Source of the DNA: Caccousia sp900752115
GTDB lineage: Bacteria > Bacillota > Clostridia > Oscillospirales > Acutalibacteraceae
NCBI GenBank assembly: GCA_902472225.1
Contig: CABRNB010000089.1
Span: 1 to 12,042, forward strand
DNA: 12,042 nucleotides
Reading direction: 5' to 3'
The position numbers were made by a program, and so were the translations under genes. Positions 1 to 6,312 of this stretch are shown in pieces. Position 1 is the first letter of the stretch; every line of letters starts with the position of its first letter. Below the pieces are notes generated by a model that was given only the letters and a program-made list of their open reading frames with translations, had not been told where the DNA came from and made no database searches.

Positions 1-77
1 TCTCCGATCAGGTGCCACGCCTCGATCTTCTTCCTGTCCTCGAAGGTCAGGTAGCAGTATTTTCCCGTCGGTCTCAC
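1..77 (-). CDS. Partial transposase-like protein, N-terminal helix-turn-helix (IS30/HTH_38 type), cut by the window edge
   Basis: Reading the minus strand from a GTG at 77 gives 25 codons with no stop, continuing past the left edge. The peptide contains YLTFEDRKKIEAWHLIG, which resembles the start of the HTH_38 domain of IS30-family transposases and related phage/ICE regulators, where a 'LT.EDR..IE' segment opens the first helix of the DNA-binding domain. Only about 25 residues are visible, so catalytic DDE residues cannot be checked and the family call rests on this one motif. The start is uncertain: a GGAG lies directly against the GTG with no spacing, the frame stays open further upstream, and I see no nearby ATG. 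The gene points away from the plus-strand operon. It could instead be a non-transposase HTH protein. Confidence 0.5.
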   Translation of the reverse strand, partial: MRPTGKYCYLTFEDRKKIEAWHLIG

Positions 78-94
78 CTCCGTCTTTTGGGGTC

Positions 95-144
95 GATATA
101 AAAAGAAAAATGCACAGGCGACTCATGTGAGTCTCTGTGCATTT
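95..144 (-). terminator. Intrinsic terminator-like hairpin reading on the minus strand
   Basis: AAATGCACAG (108-117) pairs perfectly with CTGTGCATTT (135-144). An inner stem, GACTC (120-124) with GAGTC (129-133), closes a four-base loop; the two stems are separated by a small GC/T internal loop. On the minus strand the stem is followed by a T-rich tract (complement of 101-110, then TATATC), the pattern of a rho-independent terminator. On the plus strand only TTTAATAATAAT follows, which is a poor tract. The hairpin lies just upstream of the minus-strand transposase-like gene, so it would block transcription entering that gene from the chromosome side rather than end it. Confidence 0.65.
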
Positions 145-165
145 AATAATAATGGGGGCGGCGTG

Positions 166-177
166 CCTGAAATCAGG
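166..177. promoter_or_regulatory. Short dyad CCTGA-AA-TCAGG upstream of the -35 box
   Basis: Perfect 5-bp arms around a 2-bp centre, ending 9 bp before the -35 hexamer at 187. The position would suit a regulator binding site, but a dyad this short can occur by chance and I do not recognise the motif. Confidence 0.2.
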
Positions 178-186
178 GATTGAAGG

Positions 187-216
187 TTGACAAGGTCTGC
201 AGAAAACTGCTATTAT
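187..216 (+). promoter_or_regulatory. Probable sigma-A promoter of the yicC-prkC operon
   Basis: TTGACA at 187-192 is a perfect -35 hexamer. TATTAT at 211-216 (five of six matches to TATAAT) follows after an 18-bp spacer and is preceded by TGC, giving an extended -10 (TGn). Transcription would begin around 222-225, leaving a leader of roughly 80 bases before yicC. It is the only strong promoter I see upstream of the operon and points the right way. The spacer also contains a small dyad, GCAG-AAAA-CTGC (199-210), which a repressor could use. Confidence 0.7.
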
Positions 217-224
217 AAATAATA

Positions 225-261
225 ATGCCCCAAAGCAGTATGCTTTGGCATGCCGGGGTAT
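225..261 (+). promoter_or_regulatory. Structured 5' leader hairpin of the operon mRNA
   Basis: CCAAAGCA (230-237) pairs perfectly with TGCTTTGG (241-248) across a GTA loop; ATG (225-227) with CAT (249-251) extends the stem past two bulged C residues. In an alternative fold CCCC (228-231) pairs with GGGG (255-258), and ATG (225-227) with TAT (259-261) through one G-U pair. In that fold GGCATGCC (247-254, itself palindromic) is bulged out and GTTTTTG follows directly, like a weak terminator. The structure begins almost at the predicted transcript start. It could stabilise the mRNA or act as a simple attenuator. It matches no riboswitch class I know. Confidence 0.4.
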
Positions 262-302
262 GTTTTTGACAAAATACAGTATAGAATTGAGATGGTCCAG
301 CC

Positions 303-1181
303 ATGGTACGCAGCATGACCGGCTTTGGAAGATGTGAACAGGTTACGTCTTCTCACGCCGTTATTGTGGAGATCAAATCAGTCAATCACCGCTATTTTGA
401 ATTTTCCTCTCGTGTGCCGCGCGGCTACGGTTTTTTGGAGGAAAAGCTCAAATCGTATCTGCAAACCAAGATTTCCCGCGGTAAGGTAGATGTCTACGTT
501 TCGTATGAAACGCTCGAAGACGGGGAAGTGCAAGTGCAGGTCAACCATGATCTGGCGTCCGGGTATGTTGCTGCCCTGCACGAACTTGCCCGCCGCTATG
601 GCGTCAAGGAAGATCTTTCCGCTACAGCACTTTCGAGGTATCCTGACGTCCTTACAGTACACCGTTCTCCGGAGGATGAGGAGAAGGTGTGGGAGATTGT
701 CCGGGGGGTTCTTGATCAAGCTCTGGCTTCCTTCCTTTCCATGCGGGAGACGGAGGGTGCAAGGCTGAAAGAGGATGTTCTGCGGCGCGCAGAAACCATC
801 CTCTCCATTGTTTCAAAGATCGAGGAACGTTCCCCTCAGACTGTGGAAGAATATCGAGCAAAACTGCAGGCCCGCCTTAACGAAATGCTGGCCGACGTCA
901 AGCTGGACGAACAGCGTATTCTGACGGAGGCCGCTATTTTTGCAGACAAGGTGGCCGTTGCGGAAGAAACTGTTCGTCTGCGCAGTCACTTCACACAATT
1001 CTCGAATATGCTGGAAAGCGGTGAAGCGGTTGGCAGAAAGCTTGACTTCATTGTACAGGAAATGAACCGTGAGGCAAACACCATTGGCTCCAAGGCCTCT
1101 GATTCTGCCATTGCCTATATGGTGGTGGATATCAAGGCGGAAATTGAGAAAATCAGGGAGCAGATTCAGAATATTGAATAA
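303..1181 (+). CDS. yicC: YicC/YloC family endoribonuclease
   Basis: A 292-residue protein starting MVRSMTGFGR, the hallmark opening of the YicC/YloC family (E. coli YicC, B. subtilis YloC). These proteins are endoribonucleases; E. coli YicC has been linked to decay of small RNAs. The YicC-like N-terminal domain spans about residues 1-155 and the C-terminal DUF1732 domain about 205-292. The latter carries the conserved segment GRKLDFIVQEMNREANTIGS (244-263), and acidic and basic residues there likely line the active site. Length is normal for the family. The ATG at 303 is chosen because it gives the canonical N-terminus, although the ribosome site is weak (GAG/ATGG at 289-295). It is the first gene of the operon, about 80 bases after the predicted transcript start, with remA 57 bp downstream as in Bacillus. 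Cytosolic; no signal peptide or membrane segment. Confidence 0.93.
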   Translation: MVRSMTGFGRCEQVTSSHAVIVEIKSVNHRYFEFSSRVPRGYGFLEEKLKSYLQTKISRGKVDVYVSYETLEDGEVQVQVNHDLASGYVAALHELARRYGVKEDLSATALSRYPDVLTVHRSPEDEEKVWEIVRGVLDQALASFLSMRETEGARLKEDVLRRAETILSIVSKIEERSPQTVEEYRAKLQARLNEMLADVKLDEQRILTEAAIFADKVAVAEETVRLRSHFTQFSNMLESGEAVGRKLDFIVQEMNREANTIGSKASDSAIAYMVVDIKAEIEKIREQIQNIE

Positions 1182-1238
1182 GAGAGCGTCCGGCCAATCC
1201 TGCCGTGCGTTTTTCAAAAGGGAAAGGGTTGAGGTGAA

Positions 1239-1517
1239 ATGAAGCTGATCAACATCGGGTTTGGCAACATGGTTTCGGCAAACCGGCTGGTAGCGATTGT
1301 CAGCCCGGAATCAGCGCCGATCAAACGAATTATTCAGGACGCAAAAGAAAGAGGAACCCTGATCGACGCAACATATGGGCGCAGGACGCGTGCGGTGATT
1401 GTGACGGACAGCGACCATGTTATTTTATCCGCCGTACAGCCGGAGACGGTAGCGAACCGCCTGAATGACCGTGACGACGACCTGACTGAGGAGGAATTGG
1501 AAGAAGATGAGCGCTGA
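1239..1517 (+). CDS. remA: RemA/DUF370 DNA-binding regulator
   Basis: A 92-residue protein very close to B. subtilis RemA, which activates biofilm matrix and osmoprotection genes by wrapping DNA around an oligomeric ring. Conserved blocks are INIGFGN (4-10), IVSPESAPIKR (20-30), LIDATYGRRTRAV (41-53) and DSDHVILS (57-64). The paired arginines 48-49 in GRRTR correspond to the DNA-contacting arginines known in the family. Residues 73-92 form a strongly acidic tail (11 of 20 are D or E), longer than the family core. The start has a good Shine-Dalgarno (GAGGTG, 1231-1236). The 3' end overlaps gmk by 11 bases, and part of the acidic tail is encoded by the gmk ribosome site. What RemA controls in this organism cannot be told from the window; in Clostridia its target genes are mostly unknown. 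Confidence 0.93.
   Translation: MKLINIGFGNMVSANRLVAIVSPESAPIKRIIQDAKERGTLIDATYGRRTRAVIVTDSDHVILSAVQPETVANRLNDRDDDLTEEELEEDER
1488..1494 (+). promoter_or_regulatory. gmk ribosome-binding site inside remA
   Basis: GAGGAGG lies 12 bases before the gmk ATG at 1507, inside the last codons of remA, where it encodes glutamates of the acidic tail. It supports the gmk start at 1507 and suggests that remA and gmk are translated in a coupled way. Confidence 0.6.
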
Positions 1518-2109
1518 GGGACTTCTTGTTGTGCTCTCCGGTCCGTCCGGGGCCGGCAAGGATACGGTTTTGAAAAGATTGATGGAAAAGGAACCCGGAA
1601 TTCGTCTTTCGGTTTCCGCAACAACACGCAGCCCGCGTGAGGGAGAGGTAGACGGAAAAGATTACTTTTTCCTCTCCCGCGCCCAGTTTGACGGACTTGT
1701 CGAGCAGGATAAGATGCTTGAGCACGCTGAATACTGCGGCAACTGTTATGGTACGCCGAGTGAGCCGATTGAAAAATGGCAGGCGGAAGGCTGCGATGTG
1801 ATCCTTGAGATTGACGTTCAGGGTGGCTCTCAGATTAAAAGAAAGCGTCCGGACTGCGTCAGTATTTTTGTGCTGCCTCCTTCTCTGGAGGTACTCGAGA
1901 GCCGTCTGCGCCGCCGCGGCACAGAGAGCGAGGAAGCTATCTGCAAGCGCCTTGCCGCTGCAAAATCGGAGATTGCTCAGGCGATACATTACGATTACAT
2001 CATTGTCAACGACGATCTGGAGCCCGCCGTCGATCAGATGGCAGGGATCCTGCGCGCTGAAAAGCAGAAATCTGCAAGAAATAAAGATTTTATTGAGAGG
2101 ATGCTGTGA
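1507..2109 (+). CDS. gmk: Guanylate kinase
   Basis: A 200-residue guanylate kinase, the essential enzyme that converts GMP and ATP to GDP and ADP in purine nucleotide synthesis and salvage. The P-loop is GPSGAGKDT (12-20), followed by the GMP-binding stretch TTRSPREGEVDGKDY (39-53) with its conserved Arg, Glu and Tyr. Further family signatures are the YGTP segment (81-84), ILEIDVQGG (99-107) and the lid-region arginines in SRLRRRGTESEE (132-143). Length matches bacterial Gmk (about 190-210). The residue after the P-loop lysine is Asp rather than the Ser, Thr or Gly more usual there; I believe this variant occurs in other Clostridia. The start overlaps the end of remA by 11 bases, and rpoZ begins 4 bases after the stop. 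The pairing of gmk with rpoZ is widely conserved. Confidence 0.96.
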   Translation: MSAEGLLVVLSGPSGAGKDTVLKRLMEKEPGIRLSVSATTRSPREGEVDGKDYFFLSRAQFDGLVEQDKMLEHAEYCGNCYGTPSEPIEKWQAEGCDVILEIDVQGGSQIKRKRPDCVSIFVLPPSLEVLESRLRRRGTESEEAICKRLAAAKSEIAQAIHYDYIIVNDDLEPAVDQMAGILRAEKQKSARNKDFIERML

Positions 2110-2113
2110 GATT

Positions 2114-2401
2114 ATGCTGAAGCCTTCTGCTGATTTGATTATCGATCCGAAGCAGAGCAGATATTCCTTGGTCGTGGGCGTTGCGAAGCGTGCCCGCCAG
2201 ATTGTGGAAGAAGCCGAGAAAAACGGGCAGATTCTGGTAGAAAAGCCGGTGGATCTGGCAGTCCATGATTTTATGGACAAAAAATACCGGATTGTTGAAT
2301 GCCCTGTCGAGAATCTTGATGAGCCTGTTGAGGAGGAGCTTCCGGCGCAGGAGGACGTCGCTGACGAAGCGCCGGAGTCCGGAGAGGAATCGCAGGAGTA
2401 A
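2114..2401 (+). CDS. rpoZ: DNA-directed RNA polymerase omega subunit
   Basis: A 95-residue omega subunit, which helps assemble and stabilise RNA polymerase by clamping the beta-prime C-terminus. The diagnostic core is RYSLVVGVAKRARQIVEEAE (16-35) followed by KPVDLAVHDF (44-53), the conserved basic helix and A-(x)-E/D-type segment of the family. Residues 66-95 form an acidic tail, 14 of 30 being D or E with no Lys or Arg, which is not part of the omega fold. The frame is open back to 1805 inside gmk, but the ATG at 2114 yields the normal omega N-terminus and sits 4 bases after the gmk stop. Purine-rich GAGAGG (2095-2100) and GTGAG (2106-2110) are possible ribosome sites. Length is normal for a clostridial omega with a tail. 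Confidence 0.9.
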   Translation: MLKPSADLIIDPKQSRYSLVVGVAKRARQIVEEAEKNGQILVEKPVDLAVHDFMDKKYRIVECPVENLDEPVEEELPAQEDVADEAPESGEESQE

Positions 2402-2410
2402 GAGGCGGCT

Positions 2411-4849
2411 ATGAGAAAAGCCGCCAGAGTTGCCGTTGAGAAAACGGCCTACCATTTTGATCGGGAATTCGACTACCGCATTCCTGATCTGTTGACGGAA
2501 CGTGCAGTTCCCGGGTGCCGTGTAATGGTTCCTTTCGGAACGTCCAACACGAAGCGTCTCGGCCTGATTCTCGGCTTGGTGGATGAGGAAGAAACCAAAG
2601 AGCTTAAACCTCTTGCAGCGGTGCTTGATCAGGCACCGCTGCTTTCAGATGAGGGGATTCGACTTGTTTTCTGGTTGAAGCAGCGGTATTTCTGCACGCT
2701 TTTTGAAGCGGCCAAACTGCTTTTGCCTGCCGGTATTCAGTTTCGTCTTCGTACCGGTTACCGGTGTGCGCCGGATCGAAATGGTTCTTCCATTGCTCAG
2801 GAAGAACAAGTGCTCAAACTTCTCCGCAGTGCAGCGGAGCCCGTGCTTGCGGAACAGCTCGTCAGAAAGCTGCCGTGGCTCTCCGAAGCGCCTCATTTTC
2901 TGGAAGGGATGGAGGAGAAAGGGCTGATTGAGCGCACAGAGGTCCCGCTTCGTCAGGTGGGAGACGCTACGCAAAAAATGGTCCGTCTGACAGGTACAGA
3001 GCTGCCGCAGAAGCTCACTCCAAAGCAGCGTACGGTTCTTTCGGTTTTGGAGGAAAACAAACAGGTTTCTCTAAAAGAGTTGTGCTATTATACAGGTGTA
3101 ACCGCGGCGGTGGTGCAGGCTCTGGAACGCAAAAAATTGGTCGAGTTTTACGATCGGGAGGTATTTAGAAATCCTTACGCTGATGGCTGTGGGCTCTCGT
3201 CATATGAAGCTGTTTCGCTTTCCCCGGAGCAGGAGAACGCGTTCCAGGAGCTTTTGGCAAGATACCGGCAGGGGAAACCGTCCGCTTCACTTCTTCACGG
3301 AGTGACAGGAAGCGGAAAAACATCTGTTTTTATGCGTCTTGCAGAGGAGGTCCGGAAAGATGGCCGTGATGTGATTGTCATGGTGCCAGAAATCTCGCTG
3401 ACCCCGCAGACGGTAGCGCATTTTCACAGCCGGTATGGAAGTGATGTCGCAGTGTTTCACAGCGGACTGACGCTTGCAGAGCGGCTGGATGAATGGAAGC
3501 GCGTCCGCAGCGGCGAGGCCCATATTGCGGTGGGAACGCGTTCCGCTGTCTTTGCTCCATTGGCAAATATCGGCTTGATTGTCATGGACGAGGAACAGGA
3601 ATATACCTATAAGTCTGAATCTTCGCCGCGTTATCATGCAAGAGAGGTGGCAAAGTTCCGCTGTGCGCAGCACAGTGCACTTCTGCTGCTTTCGTCCGCC
3701 ACTCCGTCTGTGGAAAGCTATTACGCGGCGGAAAAGGGAAGATATCTGCTTACTACGCTTCCGTCCCGATTCGGAAAGGCTTCTCTGCCCGAGGTGGAAA
3801 TTATTGATATGAATCGGGAACTGGAGGAAGGAAATTCTTCTGTTTTGAGCCGGCGCTTGTGTCAGGCGCTCCGCGAAAATCTGGATAGAAAGCAGCAGGC
3901 GATTCTTCTTCTGAACCGGCGTGGGTATCATACCTTTATCAGCTGCCGGGCCTGCGGAGAACCGGTTTCTTGTCCAAACTGCAGCATTTCTCTTACCTTC
4001 CATGCCGATAACGGACGGCTTATCTGCCATTACTGCGGATACTCCGAGCCAATGCCGCAGGAATGTCCGCACTGCCATGAACAGCGGCTGTACAGCTCCG
4101 GTTCAGGAACGCAGAGAGCAGAGGAGCAGCTTGCCGCTCTTTTCCCGCAGGCAAGGGCCCTTCGTCTGGATGCGGATGCCGCCATGTCCCGGTTTGCTTA
4201 TGAAGAAAAACTGTCCCGATTTGCTGCCGGAGAATATGATTTGATTGTGGGAACGCAGATGGTGGCTAAGGGGTTGGATTTTGAAAACGTTACGCTTGCC
4301 GCGGTTCTTTCTGCTGATCAGGAGCTGTACAGCGATGATTTCCGAAGTTATGAGCGTGCATTCAGCTTACTAACCCAGGTCGTCGGCCGTTCCGGTCGGG
4401 GGCGATATACGGGGAAAGCAATGATTCAGACGTATACACCGGAAAACGGAGTGTTCCGGCTGGCTGCTTCTCAGGATTATTTGTCCTTTTATCGTGAGGA
4501 AATCGCCCTGCGGCAGGCAATGCTGTATCCGCCTTTCGTGGATTTGTGTATGATTGGCTTTACCGGTTCCCAGGAGGAAAAGGTTCGTCAGGCTAGCATT
4601 TCTTTCCTGGCGCTTTTACAGAAGCTTGCCGGGAGCGAGTACGCCTCGCTTCCGCTGCGCGTGCTCAAGCCTACGCCGGCGGCGGTTGTCAAGGTCAATG
4701 GGAAATATCGTTATAAAATATTGATCAAATGCAGAAACAGCAAGGAGTTGAGGGAGCTTTTTTCCCGTCTTCTGATTGCTTTTCCGCAGGAACGCCGTTT
4801 TTCCGGTGTTTCTGTTTTTGTGGATATGAATCCGGATTCTGTTCTATAA
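2411..4849 (+). CDS. priA: Primosomal protein N' (PriA), replication-restart helicase
   Basis: An 812-residue PriA, a 3'-5' superfamily 2 helicase that recognises stalled forks and reloads the replicative helicase. The N-terminal 3'-DNA-binding domain opens with VAVEKTAYHFDREFDYRIP (7-25). Walker A is GVTGSGKT (297-304), motif II is MDEEQ (392-396), and motif III is SSATPS (428-433). Eight cysteines in four CxxC pairs (512/515, 521/524, 539/542, 552/555) bind two zinc ions. Late helicase motifs are VGTQMVAKGLDFENV (613-627) and QVVGRSGRG (656-664). All domains are present and the length is slightly above B. subtilis PriA. Motif II reads DEEQ where E. coli and B. subtilis have DEEH. The gene starts 9 bp after rpoZ; in B. 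subtilis coaBC lies in this interval. RBS AGAGG at 2401-2405. Confidence 0.96.
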   Translation: MRKAARVAVEKTAYHFDREFDYRIPDLLTERAVPGCRVMVPFGTSNTKRLGLILGLVDEEETKELKPLAAVLDQAPLLSDEGIRLVFWLKQRYFCTLFEAAKLLLPAGIQFRLRTGYRCAPDRNGSSIAQEEQVLKLLRSAAEPVLAEQLVRKLPWLSEAPHFLEGMEEKGLIERTEVPLRQVGDATQKMVRLTGTELPQKLTPKQRTVLSVLEENKQVSLKELCYYTGVTAAVVQALERKKLVEFYDREVFRNPYADGCGLSSYEAVSLSPEQENAFQELLARYRQGKPSASLLHGVTGSGKTSVFMRLAEEVRKDGRDVIVMVPEISLTPQTVAHFHSRYGSDVAVFHSGLTLAERLDEWKRVRSGEAHIAVGTRSAVFAPLANIGLIVMDEEQEYTYKSESSPRYHAREVAKFRCAQHSALLLLSSATPSVESYYAAEKGRYLLTTLPSRFGKASLPEVEIIDMNRELEEGNSSVLSRRLCQALRENLDRKQQAILLLNRRGYHTFISCRACGEPVSCPNCSISLTFHADNGRLICHYCGYSEPMPQECPHCHEQRLYSSGSGTQRAEEQLAALFPQARALRLDADAAMSRFAYEEKLSRFAAGEYDLIVGTQMVAKGLDFENVTLAAVLSADQELYSDDFRSYERAFSLLTQVVGRSGRGRYTGKAMIQTYTPENGVFRLAASQDYLSFYREEIALRQAMLYPPFVDLCMIGFTGSQEEKVRQASISFLALLQKLAGSEYASLPLRVLKPTPAAVVKVNGKYRYKILIKCRNSKELRELFSRLLIAFPQERRFSGVSVFVDMNPDSVL

Positions 4850-4881
4850 TATTAACTGTGAAAGAGAAAGTGGGGATCATC

Positions 4882-5355
4882 ATGGCAATTCGTAATATTG
4901 TAAAAAATGGCGACGAAATCCTGACAAAGGTTTGCCGACCGGTAGAAAAATTCGACGCCAAGCTGGCTGCTCTTCTGGAGGATATGGCAGAAACCATGCA
5001 TCAGGCCGACGGTGTGGGGCTGGCGGCTCCTCAGGTGGGTATCCTGCGCCGCATTGCAGTGGTGGACGTCGGAGAAGGTGTAATTGAGATGGTCAACCCT
5101 GTTATCGTGGAACAGAGCGGAGAACAGGAGTGCGTGGAGGGCTGTTTGTCTTTCCCCGGCGAGTATGGCATCACCAAGCGCCCGTATCGTGTTCTGGTGC
5201 GCGCTCAGGACCGCAGCGGCAAGTTTTTTGAACTGGCGAGCGAAGGGTTCCGCGCGGACGCCTGCTGTCATGAGATTGACCATCTGGACGGCATTAACTT
5301 TAAGGCCCACACCATTCGGATGCTGAGCCAGGAAGAACTGGAGAATATGAAATAA
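4882..5355 (+). CDS. def: Peptide deformylase
   Basis: A 157-residue metallo-deformylase that removes the formyl group from the initiator methionine of nascent proteins. All three family motifs are present: GVGLAAPQ (44-51), EGCLSFPG (86-93) and HEIDH (130-134). Metal ligands are Cys88, His130 and His134; Glu131 is the catalytic acid/base and Gln51 and Leu89 shape the active site. The residue before the HExxH motif is Cys129, where E. coli has Gln, as in some clostridial enzymes. The frame is open upstream to 4729 within priA, but the ATG at 4882 is chosen because it gives the standard N-terminus and has GGGGA (4872-4876) 5 bases before it. The stop overlaps the start of fmt by one base (TAATG), so deformylase and formyltransferase are translated together. 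Confidence 0.95.
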   Translation: MAIRNIVKNGDEILTKVCRPVEKFDAKLAALLEDMAETMHQADGVGLAAPQVGILRRIAVVDVGEGVIEMVNPVIVEQSGEQECVEGCLSFPGEYGITKRPYRVLVRAQDRSGKFFELASEGFRADACCHEIDHLDGINFKAHTIRMLSQEELENMK

Positions 5356-6284
5356 TGCGAATTGTATTTATGGGAACCCCTGACTTTGCCGTGCCGAGCC
5401 TGCAGGCGCTGATTGACGCCGGCCATGAGATCTGTGCGGTATATACACAGCCGGACAAACCCAAAGGGCGTGGTTATGTGCTGACGCCGCCTCCCGTTAA
5501 GGAGCTTGCGCTTGAGCATGGAATTCCGGTTGAGCAGCCGCCTACGCTGCGGACGGAGGAAGCGTTTTCTTCTCTTCAGTCCTATGCCCCGGAGCTTATT
5601 GTTGTGGTGGCTTACGGCAAGCTGCTTCCGAAGAATGTTCTCGAACTTCCGCGCTTTGGCTGCGTCAATGTGCACGGTTCGCTGCTCCCGAAATATCGGG
5701 GAGCTGCACCGATCCAGTGGGCTGTGCTCAACGGAGATCGAGTCTCCGGCGTTACGACCATGTATATGGCTGAAGGGCTTGATACAGGGCATATGATTTA
5801 CCGGGAGGAAACGCCCGTTGGTCCTGATGAGACAGCCGGAGAGCTCTTTGATCATCTGGCCGGGATGGGAGCAAAGCTGCTTCTGCGGACGATTCAGGCT
5901 ATCGAAGACGGATCGGCCCCGCGTACGCCTCAACCGGAAGATGGTGGAACGTATGCTTCTCAGCTTTCCAAAGAGATGGCGAGGATTGATTGGACACGTT
6001 CTGCCCATGAAATCAAAAATCTCGTGCGCGGTATGAATCCGTGGCCGGTCGCGCAGACTACGTTTCGTGGGAAACAGATGAAGGTATTCCGGGTTTCTAT
6101 ACGGGAAGGTACAGCTGAGGCCCCCGGCTCTGCCCGGATGGAAAACGGAGCCTTCCTCGTTGCCTGCGGAGACGGAACCGTTTGTCTGGAAGAGCTGCAG
6201 TACCAGGGGGGCAAACGTATGAACGGGAGCGATTTTCTGCGCGGTCATGCGCTGCATGCAGGAGAACGGATGGGAGAAAACTGA
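5355..6284 (+). CDS. fmt: Methionyl-tRNA formyltransferase
   Basis: A 309-residue Fmt, which transfers a formyl group from 10-formyltetrahydrofolate to Met-tRNAfMet for translation initiation. The N-terminal Rossmann-like domain opens with MRIVFMGTPDFAVPSL (1-16). The GART catalytic triad is visible as Asn105 and His107 in VNVHGSLLPKYRGAAPIQW (104-122) and Asp143 in GLDTG (141-145). The C-terminal tRNA-binding OB-like domain begins around 205 and includes WTRSAHEIKNLVRGMNPWP (213-231). Length is normal (about 310). Its ATG overlaps the def stop in TAATG, the classic paired arrangement of the formyl cycle. No anomalies seen. Confidence 0.97.
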   Translation: MRIVFMGTPDFAVPSLQALIDAGHEICAVYTQPDKPKGRGYVLTPPPVKELALEHGIPVEQPPTLRTEEAFSSLQSYAPELIVVVAYGKLLPKNVLELPRFGCVNVHGSLLPKYRGAAPIQWAVLNGDRVSGVTTMYMAEGLDTGHMIYREETPVGPDETAGELFDHLAGMGAKLLLRTIQAIEDGSAPRTPQPEDGGTYASQLSKEMARIDWTRSAHEIKNLVRGMNPWPVAQTTFRGKQMKVFRVSIREGTAEAPGSARMENGAFLVACGDGTVCLEELQYQGGKRMNGSDFLRGHALHAGERMGEN

Positions 6285-6312
6285 ACCGTGACACAGAAGG
6301 AGAGCTTCGGTT

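Noticed and set aside
145..227. Direct repeat AATAATAATG at 145-154 and 218-227 as a possible target-site duplication
   Set aside because: Low-complexity AT-rich sequence that could arise by chance, and the second copy overlaps the predicted transcript start rather than an element end.
266..294. Second TTGACA (266-271) as a promoter nearer to yicC
   Set aside because: No acceptable -10 lies 16-18 bp downstream; the TATAGA at 280 is only 8 bp away.
1805..2113. In-frame upstream extension of rpoZ inside gmk
   Set aside because: The extension is unlike any omega subunit and lies over gmk; the ATG at 2114 gives the normal N-terminus.
1420..2280. 286-codon minus-strand frame opposite gmk and rpoZ
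   Set aside because: Covers two recognised plus-strand genes, has no recognisable domain and no supporting ribosome site.
4729..4881. In-frame 51-residue upstream extension of def inside priA
   Set aside because: It is Cys/Phe-rich, encoded within the end of priA, and not part of peptide deformylase; the ATG at 4882 has its own ribosome site.
5268..6257. 329-codon minus-strand frame opposite fmt
   Set aside because: Antisense to a fully conserved Fmt; the translation is Arg/His-rich with no domain, typical of a shadow frame.
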